Source of the DNA: Bacillota bacterium
GTDB taxonomy: Bacteria; Bacillota; Clostridia; Acetivibrionales; DTU013
Direction of reading: 5' to 3'
Assembly: GCA_023409615.1 (NCBI GenBank)
Contig: JAEYRF010000128.1
Coordinates: 1 to 10,401 of the forward strand
Length of the DNA: 10,401 nucleotides
Below are positions 1 through 7,203 of this stretch, one piece after another. The translations under genes and the position numbers were made by a program. The first letter of the stretch is position 1, and every line of letters starts with the position of its first letter. Under the pieces are notes generated by a model. The model was not told the DNA's origin, ran no database searches, and saw only the letters and a program-made list of their open reading frames with translations.

Positions 1-1849
1 TTACAAGTGTATCCCCACCGACCGGAGTCCATGCCAAACCGGTTGCAAGACCAATTTCATCCTTTTCATTCGCCATGTCATAACGGAAACGCTTTGTACC
101 TAAATACTTTTCAATATTGGAAGCACTCACCGTCAATGATTTTTTATCGCCGGATATGAGCATCCTGGCCGCTTTTCTGCAAACCTTGGCTATTTCTCTT
201 TCCAGATTTCTTACTCCTGCTTCTCTTGTATAGTGGTTTATTATGCTTCTAACAGCATCCTCGCCAACTCTCAGATTCTTTTTCAGAAGTCCATGTGCCT
301 TCATTTGCTTACCCAGCAAATATTTCTGGGCGATCTGGACCTTTTCCTCAACCGTATAGCCGGATATGGATATGACCTCCATCCTGTCCAGCAAAGGTCT
401 GGGGACAGTGTCAAGGTTATTTGCTGTGGTGAAAAAAAGCACATCCGACAGATCAAACGGAAGTTCCATATAATGATCCCTGAATGAAAAATTCTGCTCC
501 GCATCCAGTACCTCCAGCATTGCAGATGCCGGATCTCCTCTAAAATCATTGCTCATTTTATCAATTTCATCCAGGAGGATTAATGGATTATTGGATCCTG
601 CCTGTTTCAACACATGTATGATCCTTCCGGGCATGGCGCCAATATAGGTACGCCTGTGTCCTCTGATTTCCGCTTCATCCCTCACACCACCTAAGGACAT
701 CCTGACATACTTCCTATTTAACGCTCTGGCAATGGATTTTGCGATCGATGTCTTACCGACACCAGGAGGTCCAACAAGGCAAAGAATAGGCCCCTTCAAA
801 TTTTTTGTCAACTTCAGCACAGCAAGGTATTCTATGATCCTCTCCTTCACCTTTTCCAGGCCGTAATGATCTTCTTCCAGAATGGATTCAGCTTTCGCCA
901 GATCGATTATTTCATCTGTTTTCGTATTCCATGGCAGGTCAAAAATCCAGTCGAGGTATGTCCTGATGACAGAACCTTCTGCGGAGCCCGACTGCATCTT
1001 CAACAGGCGATCCAATTCCTTGACAACCTTTTTTTCAACCTCTTCCGGGAAGTCAGCAGCTTCGAGCTTTTTCCTGTATTCGTCTACTTCTCCGGAGATA
1101 CCATCCTTTTCGCCCAACTCGTTTTGAATTGCTTTGATTTGCTCTCTGAGGTAATATTCCCTTTGCATTTTGTCGATTTGCTTACGCACACGCACACTTA
1201 TATTTTTCTCTACCTCAAGGATCTCTATCTCCTTCATCAGCAAAGCAAGCAGCTTTTCTATCCTGCGTGCAGGATGAAATTCGCCAAGAATGTCCTGCTT
1301 CTGTTCCACCCGTAGCTGCAGGTTTGAAGCAACGATATCTGCGAGCTGCGAGATATCTTCTATCCCGCTGAGTGCAGACACCGAATCTGGTGAAATCTTT
1401 CCATTAAGTTTGGCATACTCGTCAAATATACTAAGAATCTTTCTTTTTAGCGCTTCATTCTCAACATCACTGTTCTTGTCTGCAAGAGGTTTCTTTTCAA
1501 TGACCTCCGCAATGAAAAACGGCTCGGTCTGTACAAAATTTTTCACTTCAGCACGGCTTATACCTTCAACCAAGACCCTAATCGTATCGCCCGGCAGCTT
1601 CAAAAGCTGTTTGACTCTTGAAATCGTACCAACTCTATATATATCGTCCTCTTCAGGTGCATCATTTTTCGCATCCTTCTGTGCTGTCAGAAATATCATC
1701 TGATTCTTGATCATCGCTTCATCCAGAGCCTTAATTGACTTATCTCTTCCCACATCAAAGGTCAATATCATATAGGGAAAAACTGTCAGTCCTCTGAGCG
1801 GCAAAAGTGGCAGTACTTGTTTTCTCGTTGTTTTATTCGTTTGCGTCAT
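1..1849 (-). CDS. lon: ATP-dependent protease LonA (3' end outside window)
   Basis: Cytoplasmic AAA+ serine protease that unfolds and degrades misfolded and regulatory proteins. The first 616 codons are visible, beginning MTQTNKTTRK. Seen: an N-terminal substrate-binding domain (about residues 10-210, starting LPLLPLRGLTVFPYM), a coiled-coil linker with QREYYLREQ, then the AAA+ module with Walker A GPPGVGKT at residues 360-367 and Walker B LILLDEID starting at 423. The reading ends at GGDTLV, the start of the protease domain. The catalytic Ser-Lys pair lies outside, with roughly 160 residues missing compared with the usual 770-810. The start is secure: an in-frame TAA lies five codons upstream, this is the first ATG after it, and AAGGGG (1858-1863) sits 8 bases before it. 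No frameshift was seen. It appears to have its own promoter rather than relying only on the upstream MoxR cluster. Confidence 0.97.
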   Translation of the reverse strand, partial: MTQTNKTTRKQVLPLLPLRGLTVFPYMILTFDVGRDKSIKALDEAMIKNQMIFLTAQKDAKNDAPEEDDIYRVGTISRVKQLLKLPGDTIRVLVEGISRAEVKNFVQTEPFFIAEVIEKKPLADKNSDVENEALKRKILSIFDEYAKLNGKISPDSVSALSGIEDISQLADIVASNLQLRVEQKQDILGEFHPARRIEKLLALLMKEIEILEVEKNISVRVRKQIDKMQREYYLREQIKAIQNELGEKDGISGEVDEYRKKLEAADFPEEVEKKVVKELDRLLKMQSGSAEGSVIRTYLDWIFDLPWNTKTDEIIDLAKAESILEEDHYGLEKVKERIIEYLAVLKLTKNLKGPILCLVGPPGVGKTSIAKSIARALNRKYVRMSLGGVRDEAEIRGHRRTYIGAMPGRIIHVLKQAGSNNPLILLDEIDKMSNDFRGDPASAMLEVLDAEQNFSFRDHYMELPFDLSDVLFFTTANNLDTVPRPLLDRMEVISISGYTVEEKVQIAQKYLLGKQMKAHGLLKKNLRVGEDAVRSIINHYTREAGVRNLEREIAKVCRKAARMLISGDKKSLTVSASNIEKYLGTKRFRYDMANEKDEIGLATGLAWTPVGGDTLV

Positions 1850-1913
1850 TTGACCATCCCCTTAATATTCTATGTCTATTTTGTAATGCACGGCCGAAAA
1901 TTCTGCCGGAGGC

Positions 1914-1945
1914 ATATAATAACCTCAGTTACTAGGTTATTATAT
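1914..1945. promoter_or_regulatory. Perfect 12-bp dyad overlapping the lon promoter (candidate operator)
   Basis: The arms ATATAATAACCT and AGGTTATTATAT are perfect inverted complements around an 8-base centre. The dyad contains the -10 hexamer of the predicted lon promoter and extends to roughly 18 bases past the predicted start point. This is where a repressor would block polymerase. It could also fold as a hairpin in read-through RNA from the upstream operon. No T-tract follows on the minus strand, so it is not a standard terminator for that operon. It does not match CIRCE or CtsR-box patterns. The dyad is seen directly; its role as an operator is inference. Confidence 0.5.
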
Positions 1946-1966
1946 CATGATACGTTTCTTTTTCAA
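1939..1966 (-). promoter_or_regulatory. Predicted SigA promoter of lon with extended -10
   Basis: On the minus strand, TTGAAA (1961-1966) is followed after 16 bases by a perfect TATAAT (1939-1944), with TG one base before the -10 (extended -10). The predicted start point is near 1932, giving a leader of about 83 bases before the lon ATG. The -35 begins only about 16 bases after the stop codon of the upstream DUF4129-like gene, so lon can be expressed independently of that operon. Confidence 0.6.
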
Positions 1967-1981
1967 TTGTTTTATATGGTA

Positions 1982-3409
1982 TCAATGGGAGGTCTTACCC
2001 ATCACACTAAAAGCCTTTCCGAAATGAGTTTGCGCATCAGTCATCATATCTCCATCCGGCTTCTTATCACCATAGCGGACCTGATTGTATACCTCAGTAA
2101 AAGGGTACAATTCTTCAGATACCGCATCCATCATTGACACCTTGTTAATGATTTCCATAGTTGTATCTGTTCTTCCGGGGGTAACTCCAATCGCGGGAAG
2201 CATGCGAAGAATAATCGAATACATCAGCCTTATCTTTTTTACAGGATCCTTCTCGCGTTTTAGGTCTTTTATGCCCATGGCAGCATTCTTTGCAGCCTTT
2301 CTTCTCACACCTTTATCTGATACTGGTTTAATCGTCTCAGTCTCGTCCACAAAGTCAGCTTCCTCTGCTATATCTCCTACCTTCTTTATTGAAAAGAAGC
2401 GTTTGAAAAAGTTAACGATTCTATGCCATAATAAGGGTGCCCATTTTACTAAATAGAACAGTGCTTTATATGTCAGATAAAGAACCACAAATCTTCCAAT
2501 TATATTAAACACCAGATTACCAAAAGGAGAGGGTGGGGCAGCTGCAATTTCCGGAAGTCCTTGTTCCGCCTGACCTCCACCTTCCGTCACGAGCTCTTTA
2601 ACTGGTAATCGCTCCATCAACGAGGCGATTGCTCTTATTATAAGAAAGATAAATCTGGCCGACCAGTCCAATAACGTTATCACAACCTTTTTCAGGTTAA
2701 AGAGAAGCATGATAACTAAAAATACAACAGATACAGTCACTGCATTCACTTTTCTGAGATTCTTAGGCAATATGGACTTCTCAACATGCTTTTTATTATA
2801 GATATTGTCATCAATATCTTCCTGATTTTTTATAATAAGGTAAGCAAATATAAATAAATAGGCGGCGGCGAACATCCATGGCCGCAAAGGGCTTAGTCTG
2901 TCAAATATTACAGGGGCTTCAAGGCATAGGGCAAGCACTAAAAAGCCGGTGTAAGATGTGTTTTTGCTCATAATCAGGAAAGAAGGTAATCTGGCATGCT
3001 TCAATGAAATAATATATGCCACCATCACCGGGAAAATTTCAAATATCGCTCTTAGCAGACCTTGCTGCATATATATCAATAATGTCGTAATCACAGGTAT
3101 CAGAATAATCGTCCAGGCCACCACAGCAGAGGTGAAGAAGGATCCATTTTTTATGTTGAGCATAAATGCCAGAAACCTGAAAAACTTATTATTGGCAATT
3201 CTGGATGTAAATACAGAAGCATCTGCCATAAAAAGCATGAATGCGACATTTGCAAGAATCACTGAAAAAAGAAACAGTACAGGCGAAAACAAACCGCCAT
3301 CTGCTCTGAAGAGAGCCATACGCAGAGTAACAGCCACTGCATATACACATACATTGACTGCAGTAGTCGCGAGTATACGTAATAGGCGTACCCTCATTGA
3401 AGGCTTCAT
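1982..3409 (-). CDS. Polytopic membrane protein with C-terminal DUF4129-like region
   Basis: A 475-residue membrane protein of unknown biochemical role. Seen: hydrophobic segments at about residues 9-31, 40-63, 92-114, 120-136, 153-169, 178-194 and 222-246, a weaker one near 252-265, and one at 297-322. A positively charged soluble tail follows. The last 85 or so residues (KIRLMYSIILRMLPAIG near 392, then YNQVRYGD near 441) resemble the DUF4129 domain found at the C-terminus of transglutaminase-like TgpA proteins. I see no transglutaminase core (Cys-His-Asp) anywhere in the protein. The start codon overlaps the upstream DUF58 stop in ATGA, with AGGAGG (3414-3419) four bases before it, implying translational coupling. 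MoxR and DUF58 neighbours support a shared envelope or membrane-complex function. Family assignment is by eye and moderately secure. Confidence 0.8.
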   Translation of the reverse strand: MKPSMRVRLLRILATTAVNVCVYAVAVTLRMALFRADGGLFSPVLFLFSVILANVAFMLFMADASVFTSRIANNKFFRFLAFMLNIKNGSFFTSAVVAWTIILIPVITTLLIYMQQGLLRAIFEIFPVMVAYIISLKHARLPSFLIMSKNTSYTGFLVLALCLEAPVIFDRLSPLRPWMFAAAYLFIFAYLIIKNQEDIDDNIYNKKHVEKSILPKNLRKVNAVTVSVVFLVIMLLFNLKKVVITLLDWSARFIFLIIRAIASLMERLPVKELVTEGGGQAEQGLPEIAAAPPSPFGNLVFNIIGRFVVLYLTYKALFYLVKWAPLLWHRIVNFFKRFFSIKKVGDIAEEADFVDETETIKPVSDKGVRRKAAKNAAMGIKDLKREKDPVKKIRLMYSIILRMLPAIGVTPGRTDTTMEIINKVSMMDAVSEELYPFTEVYNQVRYGDKKPDGDMMTDAQTHFGKAFSVMGKTSH

Positions 3410-4563
3410 GTTTCCTCCTGCTCCCCCCTGTCCTCCATGAAATTTTTATCAGAAAGAATACATAATTCTGCATTCTCCGGTCTTAAGCCAGATTCAAATA
3501 CTGTGTCGAGAAGCAAAATGCTGACTGTATTTCCGACCAACGCCAGCTGGTCTGCCTGCTCGCACATTCTTTGGCTAAGATAGGCAGATATAATTATGAT
3601 TTCCTGATTCTCCATTTCAGGCATTATATCATCCAAAAAATTTTCAAAGTCCTTAACATTTTTCATCAACAGACGTGCAAGTATCTTAAATAACTCCGTG
3701 ATATGATCTTTATCAGCTGCTTCACCGGTGAATATTGCCTGCTTGGCACCAGATGTAGTACACCCATTGGTTCCGAATCTAACCTGTGTACCCTCCCTCA
3801 GTGCGCCGTCAAATAGTGTGCCGGTTACTTTGATCCCAAGCTCAGCTATTTGCTTGTTGATTGTATCAGCATATTCATAAAGCTGGGATTGCATGTTTAG
3901 AAGAACTGTGAGACTTTGCCGGGAGGTAAAGTCATTTTTCCTTACCATCAATCTGCCGCATCTTGCAGAGGCAGGCCAGTGGATTCGATTCAGGGGGTCA
4001 CCCGGGGTGTAGTCCCTTGCTCCGGCAACCATAAACGGGTCATCTATGATCCATCGCCGGACTGTCTTATCGCTTTGCATCAGATTGATCGGAATAAAAA
4101 CCTCATCAAGGTCAACAATCTCCGGATAAACCATCAGACAGGCATTTACTGCTGCAGGCATTGAAACTACTTGATAATTCAAAAGATCTCCGCTGACCAG
4201 AGTTACATTTTCTGTAGTAAATACGCCCCTTTTCAGGCATTTCAGTTTCCATTTCCGTGTTGTCTTCTGGTAACTCTTCAAGATAAAACTGCTGGTCACA
4301 CGCCTGCTGTCCTGGGCAATCACAGAGCAAGTACCTGCAAACCCAAGCCATCGTGAAGTATGTATATCCACCTTCAACCATGGAACTGGCAGCAGCTTAC
4401 TGTTGTAAACTGTCTCCACCAGATAAATATTGTCGCCTTCATGGGCTTCCTTTACGCTGAATTCGCATTTATAGTCCAGCTTATAAAAAGCATATCTGCA
4501 AAAAAGAAACATCTGCAGCCATAGACAGACTGCGAATATAATCGCTAGAGCTATGACATCCAT
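3406..4563 (-). CDS. DUF58 family protein, MoxR partner
   Basis: A 385-residue protein of the DUF58 family, usually encoded beside MoxR ATPases. Seen: an N-terminal hydrophobic segment (about residues 4-24) likely anchoring it to the membrane, a beta-rich middle, then the family signature ARDYTPGDPLNRIHWPASAR (182-201) followed by GRLMVRKND. DUF58 proteins continue into a von Willebrand A-like fold. Where a DxSxS metal site (MIDAS) is expected, this one reads LLNMQSQL (221-228), lacking the leading Asp, so metal binding may be lost. The start is supported by GAGGTG (4569-4574) five bases upstream, overlapping the moxR stop codon. The gap to moxR is 9 bases and the 3' end overlaps the next gene by 4. 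Known for the family: MoxR partners with vWA-type proteins. The exact role here is unknown. Confidence 0.88.
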   Translation of the reverse strand: MDVIALAIIFAVCLWLQMFLFCRYAFYKLDYKCEFSVKEAHEGDNIYLVETVYNSKLLPVPWLKVDIHTSRWLGFAGTCSVIAQDSRRVTSSFILKSYQKTTRKWKLKCLKRGVFTTENVTLVSGDLLNYQVVSMPAAVNACLMVYPEIVDLDEVFIPINLMQSDKTVRRWIIDDPFMVAGARDYTPGDPLNRIHWPASARCGRLMVRKNDFTSRQSLTVLLNMQSQLYEYADTINKQIAELGIKVTGTLFDGALREGTQVRFGTNGCTTSGAKQAIFTGEAADKDHITELFKILARLLMKNVKDFENFLDDIMPEMENQEIIIISAYLSQRMCEQADQLALVGNTVSILLLDTVFESGLRPENAELCILSDKNFMEDRGEQEET

Positions 4564-4572
4564 AACAACACC

Positions 4573-5526
4573 TCAGAATTCTTCAACGGGTACAGTCACT
4601 TTTTTCAATATCTCTCTGACAGCATTTTCAGCATTTTCAGATCCTCCGGATATAGCATGGCCCTTTACAATCAATCGGTGAGCCAAGACAGGGACCGCGA
4701 CCTTCTTCACATCATCCGGCATGGCAAAATCCCTTCCTTCAAAGACTGCATTAACCTGCGCAGCCTTCATTAGTGCTATACTGCCTCTGGGGCTTACACC
4801 AAGCGATATCTTCTCATCATGTCGTGTCGCTTCAATGATTTCAACAATATACTCTTCAAGCGCATCCGACACTTTAACTGCAGAAACGCTCGCTTGAGCC
4901 TGCATCACAGCCTCATTTTCCGTTACTGTTTCCAGTATTGTTGATGGGTCATTCCCTCTAAATCTTCGGAGGATCTCTCTTCCCTCCTCCAGTGATGGAT
5001 ATCCCATTTTAAGCCGCATAAAAAACCGGTCTAATTGTGCTTCCGGCAGTGGAAATGTACCACGGGTCTCAACCGGGTTTTGAGTTGCTATGACGAAAAA
5101 GGGCTTAGCCAATCTTCTGGTGTCCCCATCCACAGTGACCTGTCCCTCCTCCATACATTCAAGCAGGCTGGACTGGGTGCGTGGCGTTGCTCTGTTGATT
5201 TCATCTGCAAGAACAATATTTGTAAATATCGGGCCTGGTCTGAATATAAAGGCACCCTGTTTCTGATCGAAATAATTGATTCCTGTCAGATCTGAAGGAA
5301 GAAGATCCGGTGTAAACTGTACTCTTTTAAAGTCACATCTGAGAGACTTGGCGAGACATTTTGCAAGCATTGTCTTGCCGACACCGGGAACATCCTCAAG
5401 CAGTACATGGCCGCCGCAAAACAGCGAAACAAGCACCATATTGATTGTATCTTCTCTACCCACCAGCACTCTTGAAATATTGGCCCTCAGAGTATCGGCC
5501 AGCTTTTTAATCTCCGACAGTTCCAT
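4573..5526 (-). CDS. MoxR family AAA+ ATPase
   Basis: A 317-residue AAA+ ATPase of the MoxR group, chaperone-like enzymes thought to help assemble or activate protein complexes, often with cofactors or at the envelope. Seen: Walker A within LLEDVPGVGKTMLAK (42-56), Walker B IVLADEINRA (104-113), sensor 1 ATQNP (147-151), the family motif GTFPLPEAQLDRF with the likely arginine finger R167, and sensor 2 GVSPRGS with R247. The length is normal for the family and every catalytic motif is intact. The start is supported by AGGGGG (5533-5538) six bases upstream. It lies 16 bases after the small membrane-protein gene and 9 bases before the DUF58 gene, forming one operon. Its substrate cannot be told from sequence. 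The family call is very secure. Confidence 0.96.
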   Translation of the reverse strand: MELSEIKKLADTLRANISRVLVGREDTINMVLVSLFCGGHVLLEDVPGVGKTMLAKCLAKSLRCDFKRVQFTPDLLPSDLTGINYFDQKQGAFIFRPGPIFTNIVLADEINRATPRTQSSLLECMEEGQVTVDGDTRRLAKPFFVIATQNPVETRGTFPLPEAQLDRFFMRLKMGYPSLEEGREILRRFRGNDPSTILETVTENEAVMQAQASVSAVKVSDALEEYIVEIIEATRHDEKISLGVSPRGSIALMKAAQVNAVFEGRDFAMPDDVKKVAVPVLAHRLIVKGHAISGGSENAENAVREILKKVTVPVEEF

Positions 5527-5542
5527 TCTTATCCCCCTGTTA

Positions 5543-5731
5543 CTATTGATCTACGCTATCTTGAACTCTCTCCGTTTGCTCCCATACCCTCTTCGCTTCC
5601 AGATCCTCACGGTATTGGGGAATGCTCAGCGCTATAGAAAGGCATAAAATAATAAGGACAACAATGATTTCTCTTATTGCTGCGGGTGAAAGATCCTTCA
5701 GATTTGCACCTATCCTATTAAAAAATGTCAT
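5543..5731 (-). CDS. Small single-pass membrane protein heading the MoxR cluster
   Basis: A 62-residue protein that I do not recognise. Seen: a basic N-terminus (R6, K12, R20), one strongly hydrophobic helix at about residues 21-38 (EIIVVLIILCLSIALSI), then a charged, helix-prone tail of about 24 residues rich in Glu, Asp, Arg and Gln. The positive-inside rule predicts the N-terminus in the cytoplasm and the tail outside. It is likely real: AGGAAGGG (5738-5745) lies six bases before the ATG, a promoter-like sequence lies just upstream, and it sits 16 bases ahead of moxR in the same direction. It may be an accessory subunit or anchor of the MoxR/DUF58/DUF4129 complex, which is inference from position only. 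Confidence 0.75.
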   Translation of the reverse strand: MTFFNRIGANLKDLSPAAIREIIVVLIILCLSIALSIPQYREDLEAKRVWEQTERVQDSVDQ

Positions 5732-5746
5732 ACTTTACCCTTCCTG

Positions 5747-5777
5747 TATCACTCGCTTGAGCTAATACTATCACCCG
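5747..5777. repeat. Pair of 9-bp direct repeats over the MoxR-cluster promoter
   Basis: On the plus strand, TATCACTCG (5747-5755) and TATCACCCG (5769-5777) differ at one base and start 22 bases apart, about two helical turns. They bracket the predicted -10 and start point. Such an arrangement can be a regulator binding site, but two short copies could also be chance. Confidence 0.3.
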
Positions 5778-5793
5778 TGAACAGTGAAGGCAA
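5765..5793 (-). promoter_or_regulatory. Predicted promoter of the MoxR cluster
   Basis: On the minus strand, TTGCCT (5788-5793) is followed after 17 bases by TAGTAT (5765-5770), with TG one base upstream of the -10 (extended -10). The predicted start point near 5758 leaves a short leader of about 27 bases, containing the ribosome binding site of the small membrane-protein gene. The hexamers are imperfect, so the call rests on spacing, the TG and location. Confidence 0.45.
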
Positions 5794-5821
5794 GTAGACA
5801 TTTTTATGAAGGAAGGTTGAA

Positions 5822-7009
5822 TTATATAGACTGAGCAAATGCCTCACCATATGCGACACATTGCTGTAATTCGTCTTGCGTCAACCGATATTTAAAACTA
5901 AGCGGAGCTTGCGGTATATGAAGCCCTGCCCCCTCAAGAGCGGTACTGATAATTTTTGGCGCCTCACCGCTCCATCCGTAGCTGCCGAAGCCTGCGCCAA
6001 GCTTTCCTTTGAGCTTGTGCCCTTTAATCTCCTCCAGTAGTCCGGCTGTCGGCCTGAGAATTGAGTTATTGACAGTGCAGCTGCCGATCATCAAAGCTTT
6101 AGCCTTGAAGATTTCTGTCATAAGATCGCTCTCATCTGTTAATGCTACATTAAAAATTTTATAACTAACACCCTGATTTGCCAAACCTGCTGCAATAGCA
6201 TCAGCCATTGTTCTCGTCGAATCATACATCGTGTCATAAATAACTGCGACATATCCTTCATCATAATCCTGCGCCCACTCATAATACTTGTCCACAATCT
6301 GCATAGGATCCTTACGCCAAATAACCCCATGGCTTGGAGCAATCATTTCTATAGGAAGTTCCAATGCTCTGATCTGTTCAATTTTCCTTTTAATTAATAA
6401 ACTGAAGGGTGTTAATATGTTCGCATAATACTTGATGGCCTCTTCATAAATCTCGCAGGTATCAACTTCGTCATTAAAAAGTGATATACCCGAAATATGC
6501 TGTCCAAAAGCATCGTTTGACAATACAGTCGCAGCACCCTTTACATAGGTGAGCATACTGTCAGGCCAGTGTATCATTTGCATATCAACGAAAACCAGAT
6601 CATATTCTCCGATATTAATAGAATCCCCTGTTTTCACAACCTGTAAATTCATATCTTCCCTGTGAAAATGCTTTCTTATTATATCAGCACCATTTTTTGT
6701 ACAATAGATTGGAATATCTTTTGATGGAATACTGTCCAGTAAAAGGCCAAGACTTCCGGCATGATCAGGCTCACTGTGATTAATGACAATCATATCAATG
6801 TTGCCAAGTCCCACTTCCTGATCCAACTTCTGCACAAACTCCTCCTTGTACGGATACCAAACAGTATCAACCAATACGGTCTTCTTATCCTTTATAAGAT
6901 AAGAGTTATAGCTTGATCCTCTATGGGTAGACAATTCACGCCCGTGAAAATGCCGCAGACCCCAATCCCTTATACCACACCAGTAAATATTCTTCTTAAT
7001 CTCAATCAT
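5822..7009 (-). CDS. fprA: A-type flavodiiron protein (O2/NO reductase)
   Basis: Cytoplasmic flavodiiron protein that reduces O2 to water and/or NO to N2O, protecting anaerobes. Numbering uses a 395-residue product from ATG at 7009. Seen: an N-terminal metallo-beta-lactamase-like domain with every diiron ligand expected of the family, H78, E80, D82 and H83 in HSEPDH, H147, D166 and H227. A flavodoxin domain follows from about residue 253, with an FMN phosphate loop YDTMYDSTRTMA (258-269). No rubredoxin or flavin reductase domain is fused, so electrons must come from a separate protein, probably rubredoxin. I chose 7009 because AAGGAGAT (7017-7024) is seven bases upstream. The in-frame ATG at 7057 has no such site and lies almost on the predicted transcription start. 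It is a single-gene unit between the tuf terminator and the MoxR cluster. O2 versus NO preference cannot be read from sequence. Confidence 0.96.
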   Translation of the reverse strand: MIEIKKNIYWCGIRDWGLRHFHGRELSTHRGSSYNSYLIKDKKTVLVDTVWYPYKEEFVQKLDQEVGLGNIDMIVINHSEPDHAGSLGLLLDSIPSKDIPIYCTKNGADIIRKHFHREDMNLQVVKTGDSINIGEYDLVFVDMQMIHWPDSMLTYVKGAATVLSNDAFGQHISGISLFNDEVDTCEIYEEAIKYYANILTPFSLLIKRKIEQIRALELPIEMIAPSHGVIWRKDPMQIVDKYYEWAQDYDEGYVAVIYDTMYDSTRTMADAIAAGLANQGVSYKIFNVALTDESDLMTEIFKAKALMIGSCTVNNSILRPTAGLLEEIKGHKLKGKLGAGFGSYGWSGEAPKIISTALEGAGLHIPQAPLSFKYRLTQDELQQCVAYGEAFAQSI

Positions 7010-7068
7010 GCTCAATATCTCCTTTTGGTGTATATTACAGGACATTTTATCCACCATATGCCCTGAAT

Positions 7069-7097
7069 ATTATAATACCCTATTCAAACATGGAAAA
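7069..7097 (-). promoter_or_regulatory. Predicted promoter of fprA
   Basis: A perfect TATAAT (7069-7074, minus strand) lies 17 bases after a weak -35, TTTTCC (7092-7097). The predicted start point is near 7062, giving a leader of about 50 bases to the ATG at 7009. The -10 is embedded in the 10-base palindrome TATTATAATA. A weak -35 fits a promoter needing an activator or subject to control. The spacer otherwise contains only the tuf terminator. Confidence 0.5.
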
Positions 7098-7140
7098 ACA
7101 ACATATTCAAAAGAATCTCAACCCTTTTGTTTGCATGCAT

Positions 7141-7183
7141 ATAAAATAAAAAAAAGAACCGTTATATTTCAAACGGCTCTTTT
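7141..7183 (-). terminator. Rho-independent terminator of tuf
   Basis: In the minus-strand transcript, AAAAGAGCCGTT (7172-7183) pairs with AACGGTTCTTTT (7152-7163) through a 12-pair stem with one G-U pair and an 8-base loop. A run of T continues to about 7141. It begins 21 bases after the tuf stop codon and closes the str operon. Confidence 0.92.
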
Positions 7184-7203
7184 CATTATTGCTTATAGCT
7201 CAA

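Noticed and set aside
866..1315. Plus-strand open frame of 149 codons
   Set aside because: It lies wholly antisense to lon, whose minus-strand translation is continuous and well conserved. It has no recognisable motif.
1..1849. lon as a truncated pseudogene
   Set aside because: The frame is open right to the window edge with intact motifs; the missing protease domain is due to the window boundary.
1840..1856. GGTCAAA heptad next to the lon start codon, resembling half a CtsR box
   Set aside because: The second heptad at the required spacing does not match, and the position over the start codon, far from the predicted promoter, is wrong for a repressor site.
1914..1945. Hairpin read as an intrinsic terminator of the MoxR cluster
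   Set aside because: No T-tract follows the stem on the minus strand; the next bases are ATGCCTCCGG-like after the arm. The dyad instead overlaps a good promoter.
2958..3440. Plus-strand open frame of 160 codons
   Set aside because: Antisense to the DUF4129-like membrane protein and the DUF58 3' end; its composition is that of a shadow frame, with no motif.
5732..5821. Terminator for fprA
   Set aside because: I see no stable stem followed by a T-run in this 90-base spacer. fprA may read into the MoxR cluster or end by another mechanism.
7010..7057. Upstream in-frame ATG adding 16 residues to FprA
   Set aside because: No ribosome binding site precedes it and it lies within a few bases of the predicted transcription start. 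The ATG at 7009 has AAGGAGAT at ideal spacing and gives the normal family N-terminus.
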